This document shows positions 15,952 through 23,632 of a DNA stretch of 64,000 bases, in pieces. The translations under genes and the position numbers were made by a program. The notes beneath the pieces are model-generated. The model was not told the DNA's origin. It made no database searches and saw nothing but the letters and a program-made list of their open reading frames with translations. Each line of letters begins with the position of its first letter. Within the stretch, counting starts at the first letter, position 1. The stretch comes from CADCWN01 sp046328475 (GTDB lineage Bacteria > Chloroflexota > Chloroflexia > Thermomicrobiales > CADCWN01): positions 62,001 through 126,000 of the forward strand of contig JAXLWN010000012.1 in assembly GCA_046328475.1 (NCBI GenBank). The letters run 5' to 3'.

Positions 15952-17721
15952 TCATCGCGGATGAGTGGTGCCTTCGGTCGGCGCATCGTCCGATGTGTCG
16001 GGGTTGTCAGTCCAGAGTTGTTGGAGTTCGGGGCAAGTTGCCAGGAGGTCGGTGAGGGGGCCGTCGGCGACGACGCGCCCGGCGGCGAGGACGACGATGC
16101 GGTCGGCGTTGCGGAGGGCGACGCGCCGGTTGGAGACGGCCAGGAGGGTGAGATTCGGGCGGGCGCGGAGGCGTTCCCAGAGCCGTTGCTCGGTCTCGAC
16201 GTCGAGGGCGCTGGAGAGGTCGTCGACGACGAGCAGATCGGGGTCGCGCGCGAGCATGCGGGCGGCGGCGGTGCGCTGCACCTGTCCGCCGGAGAGGCGC
16301 ACGCCGCGCGGGCCGATGGCCGTGGCCAGCCCGGCTGGGAGGCGTGCGATGTCTGCTTCGAGGACGGCGGTGTGGAGCACGCCGGGGAGATCGACCGATT
16401 CCCGGGGCAGGCCGAGCAGGATATTGTCGGCCAGCGATTCGCTGAAGAGGCGCGGCACCTGGGCGGTGTAGGCGACGCGCGGCGGCACGGCCCAGGCGGC
16501 GAGGTCGGCGCAGGGTGGGCCGTTTGTGCGCACCTCGCCGGCCCGTGCCGGGAGCTGGCCGAGCAGCGTGCGGAGCAGCGTCGTCTTGCCGGAGGCGATG
16601 CGCCCGGCGATGACCACGATCTCGCCGCGCGCGATCCGCAGATCGACCCCGGCGATGCCCCGGCCCGACGCGGGATGGTGGTAGGTCAAGCCGGTCGCTT
16701 CCAGGCTGCCGAACCGCTCCCCTCTCCCCGGATCGGGTGGCGTGGCGACGGGCGCGGCCAGCGCCGGGGCAGGGGCACCCCGGAGGAGGGCGACGAGGCG
16801 GGCGATGGCGACGGCGGTCTGGCGCTGCCCGGCCAGGGCGCTGCCGAAGAAGCGGGTGCATTCGCTCACGAAGCCGAGGTAGTAAGTGAAAAGGGCGAAG
16901 TCGCCGACGGAGAAGGAGCCGTCGCGCAGCGCACCCGCAGCGAGGAGGAGCACCAGGCCGGTGCCGAGGCTGACGGTGTTGGCAAAAATGGCATTGAGGC
17001 CGCGCGACAGGACGGTGTCGCGCAGGGTCAGTTGCCGCCGTTCCTCGTTCAGTGCGCGGAAGCGGGCGATCAGGTGTTCCTCGGCCCCGGCGGCCTGGAC
17101 GGCACCCACCGCCTCGAACATCTCGCCGAGCGCGCCGGTCACGCGGCCGGCCGCTTCGCGACTGGCCTGCCGGTAGCGGGCGATGCGGGCGAAGGCGCGC
17201 TGGGCGATGGCGACGGTCGCGACCAGCGGCAGGAAGACGAGGGCGGTCAGCCGGGCGTCGATCCGCAGCATGAGGGTGGTTGCGCCGCTGGCGAAGACGA
17301 TCAGGCTGACGCCGTAGCAGAGGAGGCCGAGGAATTGGGTGAGTTGGTTGGCGTCGTCGCGGAACCGCCCGAGCGTTTCGCCCGCCCCCTGGTCGCTTGG
17401 GGCGTGGTCGGGGCGCGCGAGGATCCGCGCCAGCAGGTTGCGGCGCACCGTGCCGCCGATGGTGAACTGGTGCAGTTCGCTCGCCAGGACGGCGTTCGTC
17501 TTGATGACCGTGCGCGCCAGGGCGGTTGCCAGGAGGGCGGCGATCAGGACCTCGGGGCCGAGTGTGCCGCCCGTTGGCGCGGCGAGACGGTCGAACAATG
17601 CCCGGGTGATCACGCCGGGCAGGAGATCGATCAGCGCGATGACCACCGCGAGCGCGACGTTGAGCAGGGCCAGGAAGGGGTGGGCGCGTAGGAGCTGGCC
17701 GATGGTCCGCCAGGTGGTCAT
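15952..17721 (-). CDS. ABC exporter half-transporter with degenerate nucleotide site
   Basis: The 589-aa protein fuses a six-helix exporter membrane domain (NVALAVVIALIDLLPGVIT, VSLIVFASGATTLMLRID) to an ATPase domain. Walker A is GRIASGKTT and the signature is LSGGQ. The Walker B end reads LLVVDDLSSALD, with Asp where the catalytic Glu should be, and the switch His is replaced by Asn (AVSNRR). This side should therefore bind but poorly hydrolyse ATP, as in heterodimeric exporters. It overlaps its partner by four bases (ATGA), so the two subunits are co-translated. Convergent with vapC. Confidence 0.88.
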   Translation of the reverse strand: MTTWRTIGQLLRAHPFLALLNVALAVVIALIDLLPGVITRALFDRLAAPTGGTLGPEVLIAALLATALARTVIKTNAVLASELHQFTIGGTVRRNLLARILARPDHAPSDQGAGETLGRFRDDANQLTQFLGLLCYGVSLIVFASGATTLMLRIDARLTALVFLPLVATVAIAQRAFARIARYRQASREAAGRVTGALGEMFEAVGAVQAAGAEEHLIARFRALNEERRQLTLRDTVLSRGLNAIFANTVSLGTGLVLLLAAGALRDGSFSVGDFALFTYYLGFVSECTRFFGSALAGQRQTAVAIARLVALLRGAPAPALAAPVATPPDPGRGERFGSLEATGLTYHHPASGRGIAGVDLRIARGEIVVIAGRIASGKTTLLRTLLGQLPARAGEVRTNGPPCADLAAWAVPPRVAYTAQVPRLFSESLADNILLGLPRESVDLPGVLHTAVLEADIARLPAGLATAIGPRGVRLSGGQVQRTAAARMLARDPDLLVVDDLSSALDVETEQRLWERLRARPNLTLLAVSNRRVALRNADRIVVLAAGRVVADGPLTDLLATCPELQQLWTDNPDTSDDAPTEGTTHPR

Positions 17722-19481
17722 AGCAGTTCCTCCAGATCGCGCCGGTCGTCCGCAGCGAGGCGGAGCAGGCGGGAGAAGCGTGAGGTCTCGTCGCGGCTCA
17801 GTGCCTCGCGCGGGCCGTACTCGATGATCGCGCCCGCTTCGAGGATGGCGATCGCGTCAACCCGGCGGATCGTCGCGAGGTGGTGGGCGATGATAATGGC
17901 GGTGCGACCGCGCAGGAGGCGATCGATCGCACCCGCGAGCAGGCGTTCGGTGACGGGATCGAGTCGCGACGAGGCTTCGTCGAGGATGACGAGGCCGGGG
18001 TTCTTGAGGAAGACGCGCACGAAGGCGAGGAGTTGGGCCTCGCCTGCGGAGAGGCCACCGCCGGGGGCGAGTGGCGTGTCGAGTCCAGCGGGGAGCGCGT
18101 CGAACCAGGGGCGCAGGCCGAGCGCGGCGATGGCGTCGCGGAGGCGATCGTCGGGGATCGCGGGATCGCCGAAGGTCAGGTTGTCGCGTACGCTGGCGGC
18201 GAGGAGTTGGACCTCCTGCGGCACCAACCCGATCCGTGATCGCAGATCGGACAACTGCGCCTGGCGCACATCAACCCCACCGAGGCATACGACGCCTGCC
18301 GTGGGATCGTAGAGGCGGGGCAGGAGGCGGGCGAGCGTCGTTTTGCCGCTGCCGGTGCGCCCGAGCAGGCCGAGTGTCGTGCCCGCTGGGATGTTGAGGT
18401 CCACCGTGCGGAGCGCGGGCGGGCCGTCGCCGTAGGTGAATGAGACGTTGGCTAGCTCCACCGCCAGCGGGCCAGTGGGCAAGGGGACACCGGGACCATC
18501 CTGGATAGCCGAGCGCGCGGCGAAGAGTGCTTCGATCCGGCCGATGCTGGCCCCGGCCTGCTGCAAATCCTGGATCTCGGCCTGGAGGCGACCGATCGGC
18601 CGCATCAGCAGGGTGGTGTAGGTGGCGATCAGGTAGACGGTGCCGATCGTTGCGCCACCGGACAGCACCTGGCGGGCGGCGATCAGGAGCGCGAGGGCGT
18701 TGGCGAGCGCGAGGAGGCTGAGCGCGGCCATCCAGACGGCCTGCCCCATGAAGACGGCGCGGAGTAGCAGCCCGCGCCAGCGCCGGATGCGCTCGGCGAA
18801 GCGGTGCAGGGTCTGCGCCACGGCTGACGCGCCGCTGGTGCGGATATCCTCGGCACCGGTCAGGCGCTCCCCGACGAAGCCGTAGAAGAGGGCCGATTCC
18901 TGACTCACCGCCGCCCATCGGGGCTGCGCGGCGGTGTAGAGGCGCAGCATCGCCGTGAGCGTGGCGAGCGCGAAGAGGCCGACGCCGAGGCCGATGCGCC
19001 AGTCCTCGCGCCAGAGCAGCGCCAGGACGCCGAGCAGCAACAGGGCATTGCCGACGATGGCGACGGTGAAGCGCGAGAAGAAGTTGGCCAGGGAGGTCAC
19101 GTCACCGTCGATCCGCTCGATCAGTTCGCCCGGCGTGCGGGCGTGGTGGAAGGCGAGGTCGAGGTGCAGGCAATGCTCGGCGAGGTCGGCGCGCAACCGG
19201 TTGGTGGCGATCCAGCCGACTGTTTCAGCGATGTAGGTTTCGACGACCGCCGCGAGCTGCGCGAGGGTTGTCACGCCGATGAAGAGCGCTGCGGTGGCGT
19301 AGAGCGCGCGGAGTGGTTCGCTGTCCTGGGCGCGGTCGAGGAAGGTGCGCAGAAGCTGGGGGGCGACGAGCTCCATGGCGATGCCGCCGAGGAGGAGTGC
19401 TGCGAGCAAGAGCAGAGCGCGACTTTGCGGGAGGAGATAGCGGGCGAGTAAGCGCCAATACCGCCGGAGCGGGAGCCGCAT
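17718..19481 (-). CDS. ABC exporter half-transporter, catalytically complete partner
   Basis: 587 aa with membrane helices (ALLLLAALLLGGIAMELVAP, NALLLLGVLALLWREDWRIG) and an ATPase domain with Walker A GRTGSGKTT, a variant signature LSAGEAQL, Walker B LVILDEASSRLD with the catalytic Glu, and the switch His in IAHHLATIRRVD. The start is placed at 19481 (MRLPLRRYWRLL) because AAAGGA lies eight bases upstream; the open frame extends further without such a site. With the overlapping gene it forms an asymmetric heterodimeric exporter. A 165-bp leader with a hairpin separates it from a small peptide gene. Confidence 0.88.
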   Translation of the reverse strand: MRLPLRRYWRLLARYLLPQSRALLLLAALLLGGIAMELVAPQLLRTFLDRAQDSEPLRALYATAALFIGVTTLAQLAAVVETYIAETVGWIATNRLRADLAEHCLHLDLAFHHARTPGELIERIDGDVTSLANFFSRFTVAIVGNALLLLGVLALLWREDWRIGLGVGLFALATLTAMLRLYTAAQPRWAAVSQESALFYGFVGERLTGAEDIRTSGASAVAQTLHRFAERIRRWRGLLLRAVFMGQAVWMAALSLLALANALALLIAARQVLSGGATIGTVYLIATYTTLLMRPIGRLQAEIQDLQQAGASIGRIEALFAARSAIQDGPGVPLPTGPLAVELANVSFTYGDGPPALRTVDLNIPAGTTLGLLGRTGSGKTTLARLLPRLYDPTAGVVCLGGVDVRQAQLSDLRSRIGLVPQEVQLLAASVRDNLTFGDPAIPDDRLRDAIAALGLRPWFDALPAGLDTPLAPGGGLSAGEAQLLAFVRVFLKNPGLVILDEASSRLDPVTERLLAGAIDRLLRGRTAIIIAHHLATIRRVDAIAILEAGAIIEYGPREALSRDETSRFSRLLRLAADDRRDLEELL

Positions 19482-19584
19482 CGGGGTGTCCTTTCTTCCC
19501 GGCTGGGAAGGGAACGGGCCGTGGCGTTCAGCACCCACGATCCGTTCGCGCGGTATGGACGGCCGAAGACCATCCACGCGCGGA

Positions 19585-19626
19585 CACAAAGACGCGACCG
19601 TGGGCGGGGGCTGCGCCACGGTCGCG
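19585..19626 (-). terminator. Attenuator-like hairpin between the small peptide gene and the exporter
   Basis: CGCGACCGTGG and CCACGGTCGCG form a perfect 11-bp stem with a 12-nt loop. On the minus strand it is followed by TCTTTGTGT. It lies about 20 bp past the stop of the 44-aa gene, as a partial terminator would to give more peptide mRNA than transporter mRNA. Confidence 0.65.
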
Positions 19627-19646
19627 CGGTTGGCTCTTGCTGAGCG

Positions 19647-19781
19647 TCAACGCAAACGGGCGCACTTCCCCCTTGTCATGCCGATGCCACGGCGCCAGGG
19701 GATGGTGAGCACGCTGCAGGTGGCGATGGCGCAACCCGAGATCGGCGTCTTGTTGTGGTAGTGCGCTGCGGGCTGGGCCAT
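19647..19781 (-). CDS. Candidate secreted/modified small peptide (44 aa, three Cys)
   Basis: This short frame starts at 19781 with GAGGAG ten bases upstream. It has its own promoter-like sequence about 70 bp further upstream and ends 20 bp before a terminator-like hairpin and then the exporter genes. The product begins MAQPAAHYHNKTPISG, followed by CAIATCSVLTIPW and a basic end MTRGKCARLR, giving three Cys plus Ser/Thr in the C-terminal half. This organisation is what precursor peptides of exported, modified peptides show, but no modification enzyme is nearby. It could instead be a leader peptide or a chance frame; no family is recognised. Confidence 0.45.
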   Translation of the reverse strand: MAQPAAHYHNKTPISGCAIATCSVLTIPWRRGIGMTRGKCARLR

Positions 19782-19849
19782 CGTGCAGTCGCTCCTCGTT
19801 TCAGCCCGCATCCGGCATGAGAGCCAGACGCTATGTTGGAGGTGGGCGT

Positions 19850-19879
19850 AGGGTAGCAAGGGGATCGGGCGATTGTCAA
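19850..19879 (-). promoter_or_regulatory. Promoter for the small peptide / exporter unit
   Basis: On the minus strand TTGACA (19879-19874) is followed after 18 bp by TACCCT (19855-19850). This leaves a 5' leader of about 60 nt before the ATG at 19781. Confidence 0.55.
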
Positions 19880-19918
19880 TGCGTCGGATCAATCCGACTC
19901 GAGGAGTGGTTGGGGTGT

Positions 19919-20587
19919 TCAGCCACGGCCTTTGGTGGTGGCGATGTCGGCTTCGTTGCCGGCGGCGTCGGCGAGGGTCCACCAGGAGGGGGCGTAGGTG
20001 TCGCGCACCAGGCGACCGCCTGCGGCGAGCGCGGCAGCGACGCGGGCCTCGGCCTGCTCGTAGGGGACCCAGACCGCGACGTGGATCGCGCCGCCGCCGT
20101 CGGGGCGGGGCTGGTCCATGCCTTCGAACCAGAAGCCCGGGGCGCGGTTGCGCGGATCGACGAGGTCTTCGGCGGGGCTGTCGGGGCGTGGCACGTAGCC
20201 GAGGACCGCCTGCCAGAAGGGCATGACTTCAGCAGTGACGGTTGCGCCGGGGATGACCAGGAAGCTCTGGACCGACGAAGGATCGGCGGTGAGGCCCTGG
20301 TCGCGGGCGACCGTCGAGATCTGGCGGGCGAGTTCGACATCGAGTTGGGTCATGCCGTAGTAGTCATCTCCAGTCGTGAGCAGGCGCACGGTGACGCCAT
20401 CTGGCCGCAGGTCGATGTCGGGCGGGTGGTTAGCGACGCCCGGCAGCGCGCCGATTGCCTGCACGAATCGGGCGCTCGCAGCGAATGAGGCGGTGGGGAA
20501 ATAGGCGGTTGCGCCGTCGCCGAGTACGCGCCAATCTTCTGTGCCCTCGGATTCGTGGAATTGCTGCGGATTGAGCCGATCGGTCAT
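19919..20587 (-). CDS. Fusion of a pterin-carbinolamine-dehydratase-like domain and a VOC domain
   Basis: The 222-aa protein joins two domains. Residues 15-105 resemble PCD/PhhB: SFAASARFVQAIGALPGVA, then NHPPDIDLRPDGVTVRLLT and MTQLDVELARQIS, with only one His of the usual His pair kept. Residues 110-222 are a glyoxalase/VOC domain (FLVIPGATVTAEVMPFWQAV, GAIHVAVWVPYEQAEARVAA). Many VOC proteins carry this pairing but the substrate is unknown. ATG 20587 follows GAGGAGGG. A perfect palindromic operator overlaps the expected promoter. Confidence 0.75.
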   Translation of the reverse strand: MTDRLNPQQFHESEGTEDWRVLGDGATAYFPTASFAASARFVQAIGALPGVANHPPDIDLRPDGVTVRLLTTGDDYYGMTQLDVELARQISTVARDQGLTADPSSVQSFLVIPGATVTAEVMPFWQAVLGYVPRPDSPAEDLVDPRNRAPGFWFEGMDQPRPDGGGAIHVAVWVPYEQAEARVAAALAAGGRLVRDTYAPSWWTLADAAGNEADIATTKGRG

Positions 20588-20613
20588 GCAACCCTCCTCG
20601 GTTGAGGTACAAT

Positions 20614-20629
20614 AAGAACATGTGTTCTT
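20614..20629. promoter_or_regulatory. Palindromic operator AAGAACA-TG-TGTTCTT (LexA/Cheo-box-like)
   Basis: Perfect 7-bp arms with a 2-bp centre contain GAAC-N4-GTTC. The site ends 27 bp before the ATG at 20587. It has the same architecture and near-identical spacing as the site at 4326. Confidence 0.6.
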
Positions 20630-20687
20630 GCGGCAGTGTCGCCGAGTTTGGGGAGGTGTGCAAGGGGGAGGATGATCCGTGGCAGGA

Positions 20688-20760
20688 GAGCCCAAAGGCT
20701 GAAGCCTGGGGCTGGGGGCGACTGCGGTCGCCGCAAAGCCCGCCTGCGCGGGCTCGACAG
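20688..20760. repeat. Dispersed palindromic intergenic repeat, family B, copy 5
   Basis: AAAGGCTGAAGCCTGGGGCT opens, a GGGGGCGACTGCGGTCGCC hairpin sits in the middle, and GCCCGCCTGCGCGGGCTC closes the copy. Confidence 0.75.
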
Positions 20761-20782
20761 GGGGCGGTGGTTCGGCAACGTT

Positions 20783-21406
20783 TCAGGCTTTCGGTCGGAC
20801 CATTTTGAAGGGGCCGCTGGCCTGGACGTAGTCGTCGCGGTAGCCCGCGCGCATGACGGGTTGGGCGGCGAGGAGGTCGAAGATGCCGTCGATCAGGTAG
20901 CGCGGATCGATGTGGACGCCGACGACCTGGCCGAGGACGAGATAGGTGTCGAGGGGCTTGCCTTCGATGGTGTGGAGGCGGATGACCTGGTTGAGCTTGC
21001 ATTCGAGCGCGGCGGGCGCGGCGGCGACGCGCGGCGGGGCGACGAGGCGGCTGGGGGCTGCTTCCAGGCCGGCGAGGATCATCTCGTTGGTCGCGGGGGA
21101 GACTTCGGCGGAGGTCTGGTTCATCGCTGCGGCGAGCGGTTGGGAGACGAAGTTAGCGACGAATTCCCCGGTGGCCTCGGCGTTGCGGACGCTGTCTTTG
21201 TAGCCCTCGCTGCTGAAGGCGATGATCGGTGGTGCGCCGCAGACGGCGTTGAAGAAGCTGTAGGGGGCGAGGTTGACCTGGCCGTCGCGGTCGATGGTCG
21301 AGATCCAGCCGATCGGGCGGGGGGCGACGATGGCTTTGAAGGGGTCGTGGGGGAGGCCGTGCCCGTTGGCGGTTTCGTAGAAGTAGGTTTCGGTTTGGAT
21401 CGTCAT
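20783..21406 (-). CDS. Flavin reductase family protein (FMN-binding split barrel)
   Basis: The 207-aa product starts MTIQTETYFYETANGHGLP. It carries the FMN-binding pattern of the flavin-reductase-like family: KAIVAPRPIGWISTIDRDG, NLAPYSFFNAVCGAPPIIAF, then TGEFVANFVSQPLAAAMN and LDTYLVLGQVVGVHIDPRYL. These proteins hold FMN and often serve as reductase partners or act on aromatic compounds. The ATG follows GAGGAG. It is co-directional with the carboxymuconolactone decarboxylase upstream, suggesting a small aromatic or redox unit. Confidence 0.85.
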   Translation of the reverse strand: MTIQTETYFYETANGHGLPHDPFKAIVAPRPIGWISTIDRDGQVNLAPYSFFNAVCGAPPIIAFSSEGYKDSVRNAEATGEFVANFVSQPLAAAMNQTSAEVSPATNEMILAGLEAAPSRLVAPPRVAAAPAALECKLNQVIRLHTIEGKPLDTYLVLGQVVGVHIDPRYLIDGIFDLLAAQPVMRAGYRDDYVQASGPFKMVRPKA

Positions 21407-21448
21407 GACTTGCTCCTCTAATAGAGGGTTTGCTCGTGTACGAGAGAC

Positions 21449-21480
21449 GGTTCGAAGGTTTGAAGGTTCAAAGGTTCGAC
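21449..21480. repeat. Tandem 8-mer GGTTNGAA array
   Basis: Four units, GGTTCGAA, GGTTTGAA, GGTTCAAA and GGTTCGAC, lie in tandem between two co-directional genes. The same words form the inverted repeat at 38343. Confidence 0.85.
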
Positions 21481-21497
21481 CTCCAAAGCCTGCACCT

Positions 21498-21890
21498 TCA
21501 GTCGGCTGCGCTGTCGAGTTCGGCGAAGATCTTGCGCGCGATGCGGATGGCGTCGAGCGCGGCGGGGACGCCGCAGTAGACCGAGGCGTGGATGAAGATT
21601 TCGCGCATCTCGTCGCGGGTGACGCCGTTGGTGAGCGCGCCGCGGATGTGGAGTTCGAGTTCGTGGGGGCGATTGAGCGCGGTGAGCATGACGAGGTTGA
21701 GCATGCTGCGCGTCTTGCGCTCCAGGCCGGGACGACCCCAGACAGCTCCCCAGGCGTATTCGGTGATCAACTCCTGGAAGGGGCGGTTGAAGTCGTCGGC
21801 GGTCTGGAGCGAGCGGTCGACGTAGTCGGCCCCGACGACTTCGCGGCGGATGGCGAGGCCGGTGTCGAAGAGGTCCTTGCGGGTGGTCAT
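21498..21890 (-). CDS. Carboxymuconolactone decarboxylase family protein
   Basis: The 130-aa protein starts MTTRKDLFDTGLAIRREVVG and matches the PcaC-type family: NRPFQELITEYAWGAVWGRP, RKTRSMLNLVMLTALNRPHE, ELHIRGALTNGVTRDEMREI and IHASVYCGVPAALDAIRIA. Classic members open the lactone ring in protocatechuate breakdown; many relatives are peroxidase-like. A single Cys (VYCG) is present rather than the CxxC of AhpD. ATG 21890 has GAGGAGG upstream. No other protocatechuate gene is nearby, so the exact reaction is uncertain. Confidence 0.88.
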   Translation of the reverse strand: MTTRKDLFDTGLAIRREVVGADYVDRSLQTADDFNRPFQELITEYAWGAVWGRPGLERKTRSMLNLVMLTALNRPHELELHIRGALTNGVTRDEMREIFIHASVYCGVPAALDAIRIARKIFAELDSAAD

Positions 21891-22065
21891 CGGGTCTTCC
21901 TCCTCTTGCGGGATCGGTGGGCGATCCCCTGAGTGTAACTGTATCAGGCGATGGGGTGGACTCCAAACGACATGCAGGGAGCGATGAGCGGAGCAGGTAA
22001 TGATGAGAGGACGGGGATAGCACATCTGTTTGGCTGTCAATCTGGCAAATCTGGGCCCAAATTGC

Positions 22066-22094
22066 TTGCATGCGGTCAGTGCGCGGGGTACAAT
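22066..22094 (+). promoter_or_regulatory. Promoter of the murD-ftsW half of the dcw cluster
   Basis: TTGCAT at 22066-22071 and TACAAT at 22089-22094 are 17 bp apart and point toward murD, with about 65 bp of leader. Confidence 0.65.
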
Positions 22095-22166
22095 GCGTAC
22101 GTACATAGCGGCGGCCCGCCAGCCCCGCTGGTTCGATCCGCCAACCGACCCGGAGGGGTAGGCACT

Positions 22167-23579
22167 ATGTCCCCACAAGCACTCTCTCCCACCCTATTCG
22201 CAGGCAAGCGGGCGCTGGTGATGGGCCTCGGCATCCACGGCGGTGGCCTGGGCGTGGCCCGTTTCCTGGCGACGCACGGCGCGGCTGTGACCGTGACCGA
22301 TCTGCGCGGTGCCGAGTTGCTGGCCGAGCCGATGGCGCGGCTGGCCGATTTGCCGATCCGCTATGTGCTCGGCGAACACCGGGAGGAAGATTTCACCGAC
22401 ACCGATCTGGTCGTGCGGAACCCGGCGGTGCCGCGCGAGTCGCCGTTGCTGGCGGCGGCGCGGGCGGCGGGTGTGCCGATCGAGATGGAGATGAGCCTCT
22501 TCTTCCGCTATTGCCCCGCGCCGATCATCGGCGTGACCGGCACGAAGGGGAAGACGACGACCACGAGCCTCTGCGCGGCGATGCTGACGGCGTGGCGCGC
22601 GGACGCGGTCGTGGCCGGGAACATGGGCATCTCGGCACTCGAACAGCTCGATGCGATCACCCCGGAGACGCCGGTGGTGATCGAGTTGTCGTCGTGGCAA
22701 CTGGAGGGGCTGGCCGAGTATGGCCTCAGCCCGCAGATCGCGCTGGTGACGAACCTCTCGCCCGATCACCTCAATCGCTACGCGACGATGGACGATTACG
22801 CCGAGGCGAAGCGGGGGATCGTGCGCGGGCAGAGCGCGCGGGACGTGGCGATCCTGAATCGCGACGATCCCGTGATCTGGGGCTTCCGCGAGGCGACGGC
22901 GGCGCGCGTGGTGCCGTACGGGATGCGCGGTGAGGGGGGCGACGAGGCCTGGCTGAGCGACGAGCTGCTGCACTGGCGGCTCGGCGACACGCAGTGGTCC
23001 GCGCCGCGCGCCAGCCTGCGCCTGCCGGGTGCGCACAATGCGATCAATGCGCTGGCGGCGGGACTGGCGGCGCTGCTGCGCGGTGCGCCCTTCGCGGCGG
23101 TCGAGCATGGGTTGGCGTCGTTCGCCGGAGTCAAGGACCGACTCGAATCGCTCGGCGAGGTCGATGGCGTTGAGTACATCAACGATACGACCGCGACCGC
23201 CCCGGCGGCGGCGGCGGCGGCGCTGCGCGCGATGACGAAGCCGACCGTGCTGATCGCCGGTGGTTCGGAGAAGCACACCGATTTCGCGGAGTTCGCGGCG
23301 GTGGCCGCGAGCGTGCCGAAGGCGATCGTGCTGCTCGGCGGGGATTCGCTGGAGCGGTTGACGCGGGCGTTGCTCGACGCGGGGCTCGACCCGGCGCGGC
23401 TGCACCGTGCGGCGGAGAGCATGGAAGAAGCGGTGCAGTGGGCGCGCGGTCTGGCCGCGCCGGGCGACGTGGTGCTGCTGTCGCCCGCCTGCGCCTCGTT
23501 CGGGATGTTCCGCAACGAGTTTCATCGTGGCGAGAAGTTCCGGGAGGCCGTGGCGGGGCTGGCGAGGGGCGGCGGATGA
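22167..23579 (+). CDS. murD: UDP-N-acetylmuramoylalanine--D-glutamate ligase
   Basis: MurD adds D-Glu to UDP-MurNAc-L-Ala in the cytoplasm. The 470-aa protein shows the N-domain KRALVMGLGIHGGGLGVARF, the ATP loop IIGVTGTKGKTTTTSLCAAM, VIELSSWQLEGLAEYGLSPQ, TNLSPDHLNRYATMDDY and the C-domain ASFAGVKDRLESLGEVDG and SPACASFGMFRNEFHRGEKF. ATG 22167 has GGAGGGG upstream. It restarts the dcw cluster after the inserted block and has its own promoter. Confidence 0.95.
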   Translation: MSPQALSPTLFAGKRALVMGLGIHGGGLGVARFLATHGAAVTVTDLRGAELLAEPMARLADLPIRYVLGEHREEDFTDTDLVVRNPAVPRESPLLAAARAAGVPIEMEMSLFFRYCPAPIIGVTGTKGKTTTTSLCAAMLTAWRADAVVAGNMGISALEQLDAITPETPVVIELSSWQLEGLAEYGLSPQIALVTNLSPDHLNRYATMDDYAEAKRGIVRGQSARDVAILNRDDPVIWGFREATAARVVPYGMRGEGGDEAWLSDELLHWRLGDTQWSAPRASLRLPGAHNAINALAAGLAALLRGAPFAAVEHGLASFAGVKDRLESLGEVDGVEYINDTTATAPAAAAAALRAMTKPTVLIAGGSEKHTDFAEFAAVAASVPKAIVLLGGDSLERLTRALLDAGLDPARLHRAAESMEEAVQWARGLAAPGDVVLLSPACASFGMFRNEFHRGEKFREAVAGLARGGG

Positions 23580-23632
23580 GGGAGGTCGGAAGTCGCCGGG
23601 AACCCACCGCAGTGGGTGGGGAAGTCGGAAGT

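Noticed and set aside
15961..17691. 576-aa open frame opposite the first exporter subunit
   Set aside because: The minus-strand frame has all ABC motifs; the plus frame is acidic low-complexity shadow sequence.
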